A program made the position numbers and the translations under genes. 64,000 bases of DNA, from contig NZ_CP054212.1 of NCBI RefSeq assembly GCF_013285385.1, positions 806,001 through 870,000 on the forward strand, read 5' to 3'. This document shows, piece after piece, positions 1 through 8,741 of the stretch (position 1 is the first letter of the stretch; every line of letters starts with the position of its first letter). The DNA is from Paramixta manurensis (GTDB lineage: Bacteria; Pseudomonadota; Gammaproteobacteria; Enterobacterales; Enterobacteriaceae). The notes under the pieces are model-generated. The model did not search any database, had not been told where the DNA came from, and saw only the letters and a program-made list of their open reading frames with translations.

Positions 1-3000
1 CAGTGTTCGACCGACCAGTTGATAGCCGCCGGGCGAATCCATGCCGTAGATGCACATATACATGCCGCCAATGCCGACCGTTCCCTCGGCGGTAAAGGTG
101 CGTGCCGGATTATATTTCGAGCTCAGCAGACGATGGCGTGGGTCGACAGGCACCGCGCAGGGCGCGCCGAGGTAGACGTCGCCAAGGCCGAGAATCAGAT
201 AGCTGGCGTCAAAGATGATGTCGCGCACCGCTTCACGGGAAGGCAGGCCGTTAATGCGTTGAATAAAATCGACGTTGTTGGGTAGCCAAGGCGCATTAGC
301 GCGTACCGTCTCCTGATAACGATTCACCGCGCCGAGCGTTGCGCTATCTTCAAACGCCATCGGCAGGTAAACCGTGCGCGAAGGAACCTGCATCTGGCTC
401 ACGTCGCCAAGCCCGGTTTCCAGCGTTAGTAAGTGCTGAATTAACGCACGTTGGTGTAGTGTGCGGCTGTCATAACGGATTTGCAGCGAGCGTACGCCGG
501 GAGAGAGTTCTTCAATGCCCGGTAACGCGGCGGCGCGTAATGCCTCCATTAACAGATACACGCGTAGACGCAGCGCCAGATCGAGCACGTTATCGCCATA
601 TTCGATCAATACGTAGTTATCGCCCGCCTGACGATAAACGGTGGCAGGGCGTGAGTCAGAGGCCGCGAGCGCGGCGAGGAGTGTCGCCGATCCGTACTGG
701 TTTTCCGCCAATGAGGGGATTGGGAAACGTGCGGTATGTACCGCCGTCAGCGTTTCGATGCTCTGATTTTGCGCCTGTTCTAATGCTTGTGCTTCTTCAA
801 AACTGATCGGATGAAAGCGAATACGATCGCCCGGTTTGACCTGGCCGACTTTCCACAATTCCGCTTTAGCGATGGTGACCGGGCAGACGAAGCCGCCGAG
901 GCTTGGCCCATCGCGGGTGAGGATCACTGGCGAGTCACCGGTAAAATTAACCGCACCGATGGCATATTCACAGTCATGCACGTTGGAGGGGTGCAGACCC
1001 GCCTCGCCGCCATTGGCGCGTGTCCAGCTCGGTTTCGGGCCTGACAGGCGCACGCCAAGGCGGTTGGAGTTGTAGTGTACCTGCCATTCGCTGGCGAAAA
1101 ATTCGTCAATCGAAGCCTGAGTAAAGAAATCCGGCGCGCCGTGCGGGCCATAAAGCACGCCGATGCGCCATTGGTCGCCATAAACCGGGATCAGGGCTGG
1201 ATCGAGCGGCTGGGGCGCGCTGACCGGCGCTGGCGTGGTGCAGGCGGCAATTTCAGGCCGGGAAATGGGCAGCATATCGGCAACCCGCAGCGTCCGTCCG
1301 GCATGGCCGCCAAACTGACCGAGCGCAAAGGTTGAACGGCTACCAAGATAGCAGGGGACATCAAAGCCGTTACGTACCGCCAGATAGGTCCGGCAGCCGG
1401 ATTGCGCCCGCCCGAGCGTTAAGGTTTGCCCGGCGTTAACCGTTACTGGTTGCCACCAGGCAACGGGCGCGCCATCGAGATCGGCGCCGCATTCCGCGCC
1501 GGTCAGGGCAATTAGCGCGGGGTGGTGAAAGCGGAGCGTTGGCCCCTGTAAAGTGAACTCCAGCCCGGCGGCCTGTTGATCGTTACCAACGATACGGTTG
1601 GCGAAGCGGAAAGCCAGGTCATCCATCGGGCCGGAGGGTGGAACGCCAATATCCCAATAACCGAGGCGACCAGGATAATCCTGGATGCTGCTCCAGGTGC
1701 CGGGATTGATCACTTCAATCACCGGGGCGGAGGGGAGAAAACTGTCTAACATCCGCGTCCAGACTTGGCCGCTGGCGAAGGCATCGGTGGCAATAATTTG
1801 GCGTAAATAGTCGAGATTCGTGGCAATGCCGTGTAGGCGGGTTTCATTCAGTGCCCGCTGCATTTTCGCCAAAGCGGCGGTACGGGTATCGGCATGAACG
1901 ATCAATTTAGCGATCATCGGATCGTAAAATGTTGACACTTCCGTGCCGGTGCTGACCCAGCCATCAACGCGTACCGAGGGCGGGAAAGCCACTTCGGTTA
2001 GCACGCCGGGCGCTGGCTGGAAATTCTTCAGCGGATCTTCAGCATACAGGCGCACTTCAATGGCGACGCCTTGCGGCGCTTGCGCCATCCGCTGCCAGTC
2101 TGGCGCTTCGCCCGCCGCGACGCGCAGCATACACTCTACCAGGTCGATACCGGTGACGCATTCGGTCACCGGATGCTCGACCTGTAGCCGGGTGTTAACC
2201 TCAAGGAAGAAGAACTCATCGCGCTCGGCGTCGTAGATATACTCTACGGTTCCGGCGCTGCGATAGTTGACTCGCTCGCCAAGCTTGACCGCCGAGGCCA
2301 GCAGAGCGCGGCGTGTTGCCTCCGGCAAACCCGGCGCTGGCGTTTCTTCTACTACTTTTTGGTTGCGGCGTTGCAGAGAGCAGTCACGCTCACCGAGAGC
2401 AATGACTTTACCGTTGCCATCGCCAAAGACTTGTACTTCCACATGGCGGGCGCGGTCAATGCAGCGTTCCAGAAACACGCCCGCATCGCTAAAGAATTGC
2501 TCGCCGAGGCGGCGCACGCTTTCCCAGGCATTCCGTAATGCTTCGGCGTCAGCACAGCGAGTGAGACCAATACCGCCGCCACCGGCGGTGCTTTTCAACA
2601 TAACCGGATAACCGATACGGTCAGCGGCGGTTAGCGCTTCCTCTAGTGAGGCGAGCAGCGCGGTGCCTGGCGTCATCGGCACTCCGGCTTCCGCCGCCAG
2701 TTCACGCGCACGGTGTTTTAAACCAAATTCGCCGATTTGCTGCGAGGTGGGGCCAATAAACACAATCCCTTCTCGTTCACAGGCGGCGGCAAACGGCAAA
2801 CTTTCAGATAAAAAACCGTAACCGGGCCAAATGGCTTGCGCGCCGCTGGTTTTCGCCGCCGTGAGAATTTTGTCGATGGATAAATAGCTGTCGCTGGCTT
2901 TCTCGCCGCCTAATGCGAGGGCAATATCGGCGTCTTTAACATGCTGCGCATTTTTATCGGCGTCGGAATAGACCGCCACACTGGTGATGCCCAGCCGTTT

Positions 3001-3063
3001 TAGCGTGCGAATGGCGCGGCAGGCGATTTCACCCCGGTTGGCAATTAAGACGGTGTTAAACAT
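1..3063 (-). CDS. uca: Urea carboxylase (partial, C-terminus beyond window)
   Basis: Biotin-dependent, ATP-driven carboxylation of urea to allophanate in the cytoplasm. The leftward reading frame stays open from ATG at 3063 to the window edge, about 1021 codons, so the C-terminal part including the biotin-carrier domain is missing. The N-terminal ~450 residues are a biotin carboxylase domain: it starts MFNTVLIANRGEIACRA, has the glycine-rich ATP loop KSTAGGGGIGL, and later EVNTRLQVEHPVTE. After it come KipI/KipA-like (allophanate hydrolase subunit 1/2-like) regions, seen as NPGTWSSIQDYPGRLGYWD and GDRIRFHPISFEEA, as in full-length urea carboxylases. Its start overlaps the end of the upstream allophanate hydrolase gene by 8 bases, and a GGAGAG ribosome-binding site lies inside that gene, so the two are probably translationally coupled. 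Family identity is confident; the missing end cannot be judged. Confidence 0.93.
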   Translation of the reverse strand, partial: MFNTVLIANRGEIACRAIRTLKRLGITSVAVYSDADKNAQHVKDADIALALGGEKASDSYLSIDKILTAAKTSGAQAIWPGYGFLSESLPFAAACEREGIVFIGPTSQQIGEFGLKHRARELAAEAGVPMTPGTALLASLEEALTAADRIGYPVMLKSTAGGGGIGLTRCADAEALRNAWESVRRLGEQFFSDAGVFLERCIDRARHVEVQVFGDGNGKVIALGERDCSLQRRNQKVVEETPAPGLPEATRRALLASAVKLGERVNYRSAGTVEYIYDAERDEFFFLEVNTRLQVEHPVTECVTGIDLVECMLRVAAGEAPDWQRMAQAPQGVAIEVRLYAEDPLKNFQPAPGVLTEVAFPPSVRVDGWVSTGTEVSTFYDPMIAKLIVHADTRTAALAKMQRALNETRLHGIATNLDYLRQIIATDAFASGQVWTRMLDSFLPSAPVIEVINPGTWSSIQDYPGRLGYWDIGVPPSGPMDDLAFRFANRIVGNDQQAAGLEFTLQGPTLRFHHPALIALTGAECGADLDGAPVAWWQPVTVNAGQTLTLGRAQSGCRTYLAVRNGFDVPCYLGSRSTFALGQFGGHAGRTLRVADMLPISRPEIAACTTPAPVSAPQPLDPALIPVYGDQWRIGVLYGPHGAPDFFTQASIDEFFASEWQVHYNSNRLGVRLSGPKPSWTRANGGEAGLHPSNVHDCEYAIGAVNFTGDSPVILTRDGPSLGGFVCPVTIAKAELWKVGQVKPGDRIRFHPISFEEAQALEQAQNQSIETLTAVHTARFPIPSLAENQYGSATLLAALAASDSRPATVYRQAGDNYVLIEYGDNVLDLALRLRVYLLMEALRAAALPGIEELSPGVRSLQIRYDSRTLHQRALIQHLLTLETGLGDVSQMQVPSRTVYLPMAFEDSATLGAVNRYQETVRANAPWLPNNVDFIQRINGLPSREAVRDIIFDASYLILGLGDVYLGAPCAVPVDPRHRLLSSKYNPARTFTAEGTVGIGGMYMCIYGMDSPGGYQLVGRTL

Positions 3064-4855
3064 GGGCACTCTCCTTACGGGCCAGCCAGTTACGCCAGCC
3101 GCCAAATTCGGTGATATCGGTGGCATCGCTCAGCGCCGCCGGTTCGCAAATAAACCCTTTTACCCGGCGTCCATCGGCCAGTTCGAGCGTGCCGATACCA
3201 AGCGGCGCGGGGATTTCGGCGACAAACTCACCAAAGCGCGCCAGTGGGATATCCCACAGTTCAACGGTAATTGGCGCACCGCTTTGCGCTTTTGCCAGGC
3301 CGGGTTTGGCCGGTTGCGTATTGGCGAGGGCATACAGGCGATAGCAGGCGGCGGTGCGGGTTTCTTCGACCCATACCGCCTGGCGTTGGGTTAACTGATG
3401 GTTCAGCGGCATACCGGTGAGGTGGGCGCCGACCACCGCCAGGCGGACATGTTGTGTGGAGAGAGGCAGTGAGGCGGCATTGGGCTGTGGTTGCCGGGTA
3501 GCGCCGAGTGGCAGTTGAAGCTGCGCCTGCCAGCCTACGCCAAATGCGGCTAACGCCCGATCGTGCCAGGCTGGCGCGATCAGCGTAATACCTGCCGGTA
3601 AGCCATCCTCACGGAAGGGGGCCGGGAGCGCCAGCGCCGCCAGGTCGGCCAGGTTAGTGAAATTGGTATAGGTACCGAACTGCGAGTTAAAACGTACCGG
3701 CTGCTGTTTCATCTCTTGCAGGGTATGAATGGTGGGGGCGGTAGGCACCACCAACGCGTCAAATGGCGCCAGGGTTTGCTGGATTTGGCGGGAGAGTTCT
3801 GCCCGTAAGTATTCTGCTTTAAACGCCTCTACCGCGCTGTAGTCGTTGCCGCTGGCGACAATGCTGTGGACGACCGGATCCATCTGTTCCGGCTGTTGTA
3901 GCATCGCGCCGACCGCAACGGTTCGTTCCGCCACCCACGGGCCAGCATAAAGTTGCTCCGCCAACTGATGAAACGGTGTAAAATCAATTGGATGTAGCGA
4001 CGCGCCGCTGAGCCGTAATTGCGCCAGCGCCTGTTCCCACGCCTTTTCCGCCGGTTTATCATCGAAAAATTCCATCTGCGCCGGAATGGCGAAACGCGGC
4101 TGCTGCGCCAGCGTCGCCGGGGCCAGCGCAGGGTTGGGACGTGAATAGGCATCCGTTGCGTCATAACCTCCGGCAATCTCAGCAACCTGCCAGGCATCTT
4201 CTACCGTTAACGCAAACACCGACAAGGTATCGTTTAACCGGCAGGCGGGAACCACGCCGCTGGCGGACAACCAGCCTTTGGTGGGTTTAAGGCCGACAAT
4301 ATTGTTGAACCCGGCCGGAACCCGCCCGGAGCCAGCGGTGTCGGTACCGAGTGCGAAACCCACCAGGCCACGCGCCACCACTGAAGCGGAACCGGAACTG
4401 GAGCCGCCGCTCACATAATCGGGATGAAACGCGTTGCTTACCGCGCCATAAGGGGAGCGCGTACCGACCAGGCCGGTGGCGAACTGATCGAGGTTAGTTT
4501 TGCCGATCACCACCGCGCCGGCGGCTTTCAGTTTGGCGACCGCAACGGCGTCGTTTTCGGCGGTATAAGCGAAAGCCGGGCAGGCGGCAGTGGTCGGCCA
4601 ACCGGCAACGTCAATATTATCCTTCACCGCGAACGGAACACCGAACAACGGCAATGAGGCCGGGTTTTCGCGCCAGCTTGCCAGCAGCGGTTCAATTTGC
4701 GCCTGTAACTGCGCGGGAGTTGCCAGATAAATCCAAGCGTTATCGTGACGATCGAGGGCGGCGAGATGTTCCACCAGCGTGGTTGCTACCGCTTCCGCAT
4801 TCTGTTGATGATGTTGCCGCCATGCGCATAACGTGTAACCGGTCATTGATGCCAT
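3056..4855 (-). CDS. atzF: Allophanate hydrolase
   Basis: Hydrolyses allophanate to ammonium and CO2, the second step of ATP-dependent urea use after urea carboxylase. The 599-residue protein has an N-terminal amidase-signature domain: Ser-rich loop GGSSSGSASVVARGLVGFAL near residues 150-170 with the expected Ser-cisSer-Lys triad region (VKDNIDVAG upstream), and TDTAGSGRVPAGFNNIVGLK. The C-terminal ~150 residues (from about LSTQHVRLAVVGAHLTGMPL) form the small extra domain typical of AtzF/DUR1-type hydrolases. Start is ATG at 4855; a second Met three codons later is possible. It is the first gene of a two-gene leftward operon with uca. Upstream lie a sigma54-type promoter and two NtrC-like sites, so expression under nitrogen limitation is likely. 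In E. coli K-12 this place beside slt is not occupied by urea genes, so the operon is accessory. Confidence 0.93.
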   Translation of the reverse strand: MASMTGYTLCAWRQHHQQNAEAVATTLVEHLAALDRHDNAWIYLATPAQLQAQIEPLLASWRENPASLPLFGVPFAVKDNIDVAGWPTTAACPAFAYTAENDAVAVAKLKAAGAVVIGKTNLDQFATGLVGTRSPYGAVSNAFHPDYVSGGSSSGSASVVARGLVGFALGTDTAGSGRVPAGFNNIVGLKPTKGWLSASGVVPACRLNDTLSVFALTVEDAWQVAEIAGGYDATDAYSRPNPALAPATLAQQPRFAIPAQMEFFDDKPAEKAWEQALAQLRLSGASLHPIDFTPFHQLAEQLYAGPWVAERTVAVGAMLQQPEQMDPVVHSIVASGNDYSAVEAFKAEYLRAELSRQIQQTLAPFDALVVPTAPTIHTLQEMKQQPVRFNSQFGTYTNFTNLADLAALALPAPFREDGLPAGITLIAPAWHDRALAAFGVGWQAQLQLPLGATRQPQPNAASLPLSTQHVRLAVVGAHLTGMPLNHQLTQRQAVWVEETRTAACYRLYALANTQPAKPGLAKAQSGAPITVELWDIPLARFGEFVAEIPAPLGIGTLELADGRRVKGFICEPAALSDATDITEFGGWRNWLARKESAHV

Positions 4856-4896
4856 AGTGTTGAATTCCGTTCGGTATACAAGATGGCATTCAACAG

Positions 4897-4912
4897 AGCA
4901 AAGGCTGTGCCA
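4897..4912 (-). promoter_or_regulatory. Sigma54 (-24/-12) promoter for atzF-uca
   Basis: Read leftward the sequence is TGGCAC-N5-TTGCT, an exact match to the sigma54 consensus, with GG at 4911-4910 and GC at 4899-4898 separated by exactly 10 bases. The predicted transcription start would be near 4886, about 30 bases before the allophanate hydrolase ATG. Sigma54 control of urea and other nitrogen-scavenging genes is well known, so sequence and gene function agree. Confidence 0.78.
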
Positions 4913-4974
4913 TGTTTTTAACTGTTTGTTTTAAATTAATTTAATGGCGGTCATAAGTTTTTGTGATGGTTTTT

Positions 4975-4991
4975 TGCACAGTAGCGGCGCA
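4975..4991. promoter_or_regulatory. NtrC-like enhancer site 1
   Basis: TGCACAGTAGCGGCGCA has the 17-bp layout of NtrC sites (TGCAC-N7-GTGCA) with one mismatch in the second arm. Its centre lies roughly 97 bases upstream of the predicted sigma54 transcription start, in the normal range for an enhancer. The assignment rests on consensus matching plus the nearby sigma54 promoter. Confidence 0.5.
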
Positions 4992-4996
4992 GCCGC

Positions 4997-5013
4997 TGAA
5001 CAATTCCGGTGCG
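4997..5013. promoter_or_regulatory. NtrC-like enhancer site 2
   Basis: TGAACAATTCCGGTGCG matches the 17-bp NtrC layout with one mismatch in each arm. It is centred 22 bp from site 1, about two helical turns, as expected for cooperative NtrC dimers on one face. It also lies about 130 bases before slt, whose own promoter must be in this same gap. Confidence 0.42.
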
Positions 5014-5132
5014 CCGCGCAGAGGGTTCATCCAGGTAAATTTTGTGAAGAACATGGCATGAGACCGTATGCCTGGTTAGCATGAAGGGAGCCGGGCATGC
5101 AGCCGGGGTGAAAGATAAAGAGGAGAGCGCGA

Positions 5133-7064
5133 GTGAGAATCAGGGTGGATAAGTGGCGTAACTGGATAGCAGGAGTCTGTCTGATCACCGTGGCGAGTAG
5201 CGCCTGGGCTGATTCGCTGGAAGCGCAGCGCGATCGCTATCAGCAAATTAAACAAGCCTGGGACAATAAGCAGATGGATACGGTTGAGCAGTTGATGCCG
5301 ACTTTAAGAGATTATCCGCTCTATCCCTACCTGGAATATCGTCTGCTGGCGCAAGACCTGAATAATGAAACCAGCCTGGCGGTGAGCAACTTTATTCAGC
5401 GCTACCCAACCTTGCCGCCGGTGCGGACGCTCTCATCGCGCTTTGTTAATGAACTGGCGCGTCGGCAAGACTGGGTAGGGTTATTGGCCTTTAGCCCGAA
5501 TCAACCGACGCCGGTCGCGGCGCGTTGCAATTGGTATTACGCCAAACTGATGACCGGGCAGCAGCAGGCCGCCTGGGAGGGCGCAAAAACCATTTGGTTG
5601 CGCGGGAGTTCGTTACCGGAGGCGTGTGATAAGTTATTTACCGCCTGGCAGGGAGCCGGGCAGCAAACGGCGTTGGTGACATTGGCGCGCATGCGTTTAG
5701 CGATGGATAGCGGGAATACCAGCCTGGTTAATTTCCTCGCGAAGCAGCTACCGGCGGATTATCAAACTATTGCCGGGGCGACCATGGCGCTACAAAACGA
5801 TCCGGAAACCCTGGAGTCGTTCGCGCGTGCAGTCGGGCCAACGGATTTTACTCGCCAGGCGAGTTTCTCCGCCTTTACGCGCCTGGCACGCCAGGATGTG
5901 GAAAATGCGCGTCTATTGATTCCGCTGGTGGTGCGTTTGCAAAAAATGAACCCGGAAGAAGAGCAGGCCATGAAAGAAGCGGTCGCCTGGCGGTTGATGG
6001 GTAACGATACCACCTCAGAGCAAGCGACCTGGCGCGATAACGTAGTAATGAACAGCGAATCGACGTCGTTAATTGAACGACGCGTGCGTATGGCGTTGGG
6101 GAATAACGATCGCCGTGGATTGAATACCTGGATTGCCCGTCTGCCGGTGGAGGCGAAAGAGAAAGATGAGTGGCAATACTGGCAGGCCGATTTGCTGATT
6201 GAACAAGGGCGTAAAGCCGAGGCTGACGAGATCCTACGTAAGTTAATGCAGGAGCGTGGCTTTTACCCGATGGTTGCCGCGCAACGGCTTGGCGTGGATT
6301 ATCCGCTACGCGTCGATGCGTCGCCGAAGCCGGATGACAGTGTTGAGCGCGGTGCCGAGATTGCCCGTGTACGCGAGCTGATGTACTGGGGCATGGATAA
6401 TCTGGCACGGAGCGAATGGTCATACCTGGTTGCCAGCAAGACGCCGTCGCAGCAGCAAATGTTGGCGCGCTATGCGTTTGAGCATGACTGGTGGGATCTG
6501 AGCGTCCAGGCGACGATTGGCGGCAAACTGTGGAATAACTTGCGTGAGCGTTTCCCGCTGGCGTGGGAAGATAACTTTTCGCGTTATACCGAAGGTAAAT
6601 CAATTCCGCCAAGCTATGCGATGGCGATAGCCCGGCAGGAGAGCGCATGGAACCCGAAAGCGCGCTCCCCGGTAGGCGCTGCGGGTTTGATGCAGGTAAT
6701 GCCAGCGACCGCCGACCATACCGTGAAGGTGTATGGTATTCCCGGCTATCTCAACAGTAGCCAACTGTTCGATCCGCAAACCAATATTCAAATTGGTACT
6801 CAGTATCTTGAGTCGGTCTATCAGCAGTTTGGTCAAAACCGCATTTATGCCTCCGCCGCGTATAACGCCGGGCCGTCGCGCGTAAGAACCTGGCGAGGGA
6901 ACAGCGCAGGCCGCCTGGATGCGATAGCGTTTATCGAAACCATTCCATTCTCGGAAACGCGCGGCTATGTGAAGAATGTGTTGGCCTATGATGCCTACTA
7001 CCGTCACTTTATGGGTAAGTCGGACAAAATCATTGTCGATAGCGAGTGGCGAGAGCGTTATTGA
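5133..7064 (+). CDS. slt: Soluble lytic murein transglycosylase Slt70
   Basis: Periplasmic exo-lytic transglycosylase that cleaves the MurNAc-GlcNAc bond of peptidoglycan, leaving 1,6-anhydro-muropeptides. The 643 residues match E. coli Slt (645). A signal peptide is visible at residues 1-27 (basic start, hydrophobic core, cleavage near SAWA|DS). Residues ~28-450 form the alpha-helical superhelix and linker; the last ~160 form the lysozyme-like catalytic domain with the motif ARQESAWNPKARSPVGAAGL, where Glu503 is the expected acid/base, followed by MQVMPATA and YNAGPSRVRTW. The start is GTG at 5133, preceded by a good AGAGGAG site. trpR follows in the same direction, as in E. coli. Confidence 0.96.
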   Translation: MRIRVDKWRNWIAGVCLITVASSAWADSLEAQRDRYQQIKQAWDNKQMDTVEQLMPTLRDYPLYPYLEYRLLAQDLNNETSLAVSNFIQRYPTLPPVRTLSSRFVNELARRQDWVGLLAFSPNQPTPVAARCNWYYAKLMTGQQQAAWEGAKTIWLRGSSLPEACDKLFTAWQGAGQQTALVTLARMRLAMDSGNTSLVNFLAKQLPADYQTIAGATMALQNDPETLESFARAVGPTDFTRQASFSAFTRLARQDVENARLLIPLVVRLQKMNPEEEQAMKEAVAWRLMGNDTTSEQATWRDNVVMNSESTSLIERRVRMALGNNDRRGLNTWIARLPVEAKEKDEWQYWQADLLIEQGRKAEADEILRKLMQERGFYPMVAAQRLGVDYPLRVDASPKPDDSVERGAEIARVRELMYWGMDNLARSEWSYLVASKTPSQQQMLARYAFEHDWWDLSVQATIGGKLWNNLRERFPLAWEDNFSRYTEGKSIPPSYAMAIARQESAWNPKARSPVGAAGLMQVMPATADHTVKVYGIPGYLNSSQLFDPQTNIQIGTQYLESVYQQFGQNRIYASAAYNAGPSRVRTWRGNSAGRLDAIAFIETIPFSETRGYVKNVLAYDAYYRHFMGKSDKIIVDSEWRERY

Positions 7065-7079
7065 TTATGCTATTCTTCC

Positions 7080-7097
7080 GTACTCGCTAATGAGTAC
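7080..7097. promoter_or_regulatory. trp operator (TrpR autoregulation)
   Basis: GTACTCGCTAATGAGTAC is a near-perfect 18-bp palindrome matching the TrpR operator pattern GTACTNGTTAACNAGTAC. It lies between slt and trpR and overlaps a plausible -10 element (GCTAAT), as expected for autorepression by TrpR with tryptophan. Confidence 0.82.
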
Positions 7098-7107
7098 GGA
7101 AGCCCCC

Positions 7108-7440
7108 ATGACGCAACATCCCCCGGTTCCGGTCACCGAAGAGCCGCACAATCAAGACTGGCAGCGCTTTGTTGAGCTAATGCGGCAAGCCTTTGCCGAT
7201 GAGCTCTCTTTGCCACTCTTGCAGTTAATGATGACGCCTGATGAACGTGAGGCGTTCGGCACGCGTTTGCGCATCATTGAGGAGTTGATCCGGGGTGATA
7301 TGAGCCAGCGCGAGTTGAAAAACGAGCTGGGCGTCGGCATCGCGACCATTACGCGAGGTTCGAACAGTCTGCGCGCCGCGCCGCCCGCGTTGAAAAAATG
7401 GCTGGAAGTACGGTTGTTGCAGGAGGGCGAGAAACGCTAA
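7108..7440 (+). CDS. trpR: Trp operon repressor
   Basis: DNA-binding aporepressor that, with L-tryptophan, represses trp biosynthesis genes and itself. From ATG at 7108 the product is 110 residues (E. coli 108). The strongly conserved core LPLLQLMMTPDEREAFGTR, then RIIEELIRGDMSQRELKNEL and GIATITRGSNSL, contains the helix-turn-helix and Trp-binding residues. Another in-frame ATG at 7090 lies inside the operator, so it is unlikely to be in the leader of a normal transcript. The neighbours slt upstream and yjjX convergent downstream are as in E. coli. Confidence 0.95.
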   Translation: MTQHPPVPVTEEPHNQDWQRFVELMRQAFADELSLPLLQLMMTPDEREAFGTRLRIIEELIRGDMSQRELKNELGVGIATITRGSNSLRAAPPALKKWLEVRLLQEGEKR

Positions 7441-7443
7441 GCC

Positions 7444-7983
7444 CTAAGCCTGTATGCCTGAAGTAGGACGGGTATAAATCTCATTATGGAAAGGGCACAA
7501 CGCCAGCACCAACGCCTGATGATAGACACTGCTACGGCTCAGAACCCCGTTAGTAAAGGCACCAATCGCACCGCCCTGATGTTTGATATTTGCAATCCCG
7601 GTTAACTGCGCCATCTCTTCACCCAGCTCGCGCCCGGCGGCGATACCGGCTAATACGATGGGTGGTAGGGTAAAGCTGGCAGAGCGTGACTCTCCGCGCT
7701 GTTTGCGATCTTCAATCACCATCCACGCAAAGGCATTGTCTGCCTCGATCCCGGCTTCCACCGCGACCCAAAAATCAGCTTCAGGGCGAACCTGGCGGGC
7801 ATTCATTACGCGCTGACGTGCGCCAGTTCTCGTTTCGAGATCGGTTAAGGGCTGCGCCGCAACGCCACTGTCGACCTCGACCCCCTCAATATGGCAGGAT
7901 CCTTCTCCGAAAACATCGCTGAATGCCTGAGAAATCGCGCTAATTTTTGCCGGGTTGATGGTAGCAGCGACAACATGGTACAT
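7444..7983 (-). CDS. yjjX: Inosine/xanthosine triphosphatase YjjX
   Basis: House-cleaning NTPase of the NTPase_1/YjjX family that removes non-canonical ITP and XTP from the nucleotide pool. The 179-residue protein (E. coli about 170) begins MYHVVAATINPAKISAI, with the N-terminal NTP-binding loop (A-T-x-N-P-x-K), and has VAVEAGIE, the conserved acidic-glycine segment, near residue 95. It is convergent with trpR (3-base gap at the stops) and divergent from gpmB. The C-terminal tail is slightly longer than in E. coli. Confidence 0.93.
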   Translation of the reverse strand: MYHVVAATINPAKISAISQAFSDVFGEGSCHIEGVEVDSGVAAQPLTDLETRTGARQRVMNARQVRPEADFWVAVEAGIEADNAFAWMVIEDRKQRGESRSASFTLPPIVLAGIAAGRELGEEMAQLTGIANIKHQGGAIGAFTNGVLSRSSVYHQALVLALCPFHNEIYTRPTSGIQA

Positions 7984-8033
7984 AATTGTTTGAACCTTCT
8001 ACGCAAATTTGTCGCAGTATAACGGAAAAAAGC

Positions 8034-8681
8034 ATGTTACAGGTCTATCTTGTTCGCCACGGGGAAACGGTTTGGAATGCGGCGAGACGTATTCAGGGAC
8101 AGTCAGACAGCGCGCTGACGGAAAAGGGAGAACAGCAGGCGCAGCAGGTGGGCGATCGCGTCAAGTCATTGGGGATAACGCATGTGATCGCCAGCGATTT
8201 AGGGCGCACGCGCCGTACAGCGGAAATTATTGCCGATGCCTGCGGTTGCCCGGTCACGCTTGATGCACGGCTGCGTGAGCTCAATATGGGCGTGCTGGAG
8301 CAACGCCCGATCGATTCTTTGAGCGAAGAAGAGGAAAGCTGGCGCCAAACGCTGGTGAACGGGACCGTTGATGGTCGTATCCCTCAGGGGGAATCAATGG
8401 CTGAATTGGCGGCACGTATGCAAGAGGCGTTAAATGCCTGCCTGGAACTGCCCGCCGGCAGCCGTCCACTGCTCGTGAGCCACGGTATGGCGCTGGGCGC
8501 ACTGGTTAGCACTATCCTTGGGTTACCTGCTCACGCCGAGCGCCGCCTGCGCTTGCGCAATTGCTCCATTTCACGCGTGGACCACCAACACAGCGCCTGG
8601 CTCGCCTCCGGCTGGATCGTTGAAACCGCTGGCGATGTTTCACATCTGGATTTACCGGCGTTGGACGAGTTACAGCGTTAA
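8034..8681 (+). CDS. gpmB: Phosphoglycerate mutase-like histidine phosphatase GpmB (YtjC)
   Basis: Member of the histidine phosphatase superfamily, annotated as phosphoglycerate mutase in E. coli; the true substrate is less certain. From ATG at 8034 the length is 215 residues, the same as E. coli. The catalytic RHG motif is at the start (VYLVRHGETVWNAARRIQG, His about residue 8), the second Arg/Glu set lies in RELNMGVLEQR, and the second His in LLVSHGMALG near residue 150. Divergent from yjjX and convergent with rob. Confidence 0.94.
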   Translation: MLQVYLVRHGETVWNAARRIQGQSDSALTEKGEQQAQQVGDRVKSLGITHVIASDLGRTRRTAEIIADACGCPVTLDARLRELNMGVLEQRPIDSLSEEEESWRQTLVNGTVDGRIPQGESMAELAARMQEALNACLELPAGSRPLLVSHGMALGALVSTILGLPAHAERRLRLRNCSISRVDHQHSAWLASGWIVETAGDVSHLDLPALDELQR

Positions 8682-8699
8682 GTTGGCTGATGAACCGTG

Positions 8700-8717
8700 G
8701 GTCAGGCATGCCTGACC
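8700..8717. terminator. Perfect 18-bp palindrome between gpmB and rob
   Basis: GGTCAGGCATGCCTGACC is a perfect inverted repeat between the converging stops of gpmB and rob. No clear T-run follows on either strand, so it could end transcripts from both sides only weakly, or protect 3' ends. A related palindrome sits between folA and apaH. Confidence 0.45.
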
Positions 8718-8741
8718 TCTACGGTAGGTGTGCGGCGAGCG

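Noticed and set aside
339..2611. Several rightward frames across the first 2.6 kb
   Set aside because: They are shadows of the leftward urea carboxylase, whose frame is continuous and has clear biotin carboxylase motifs.
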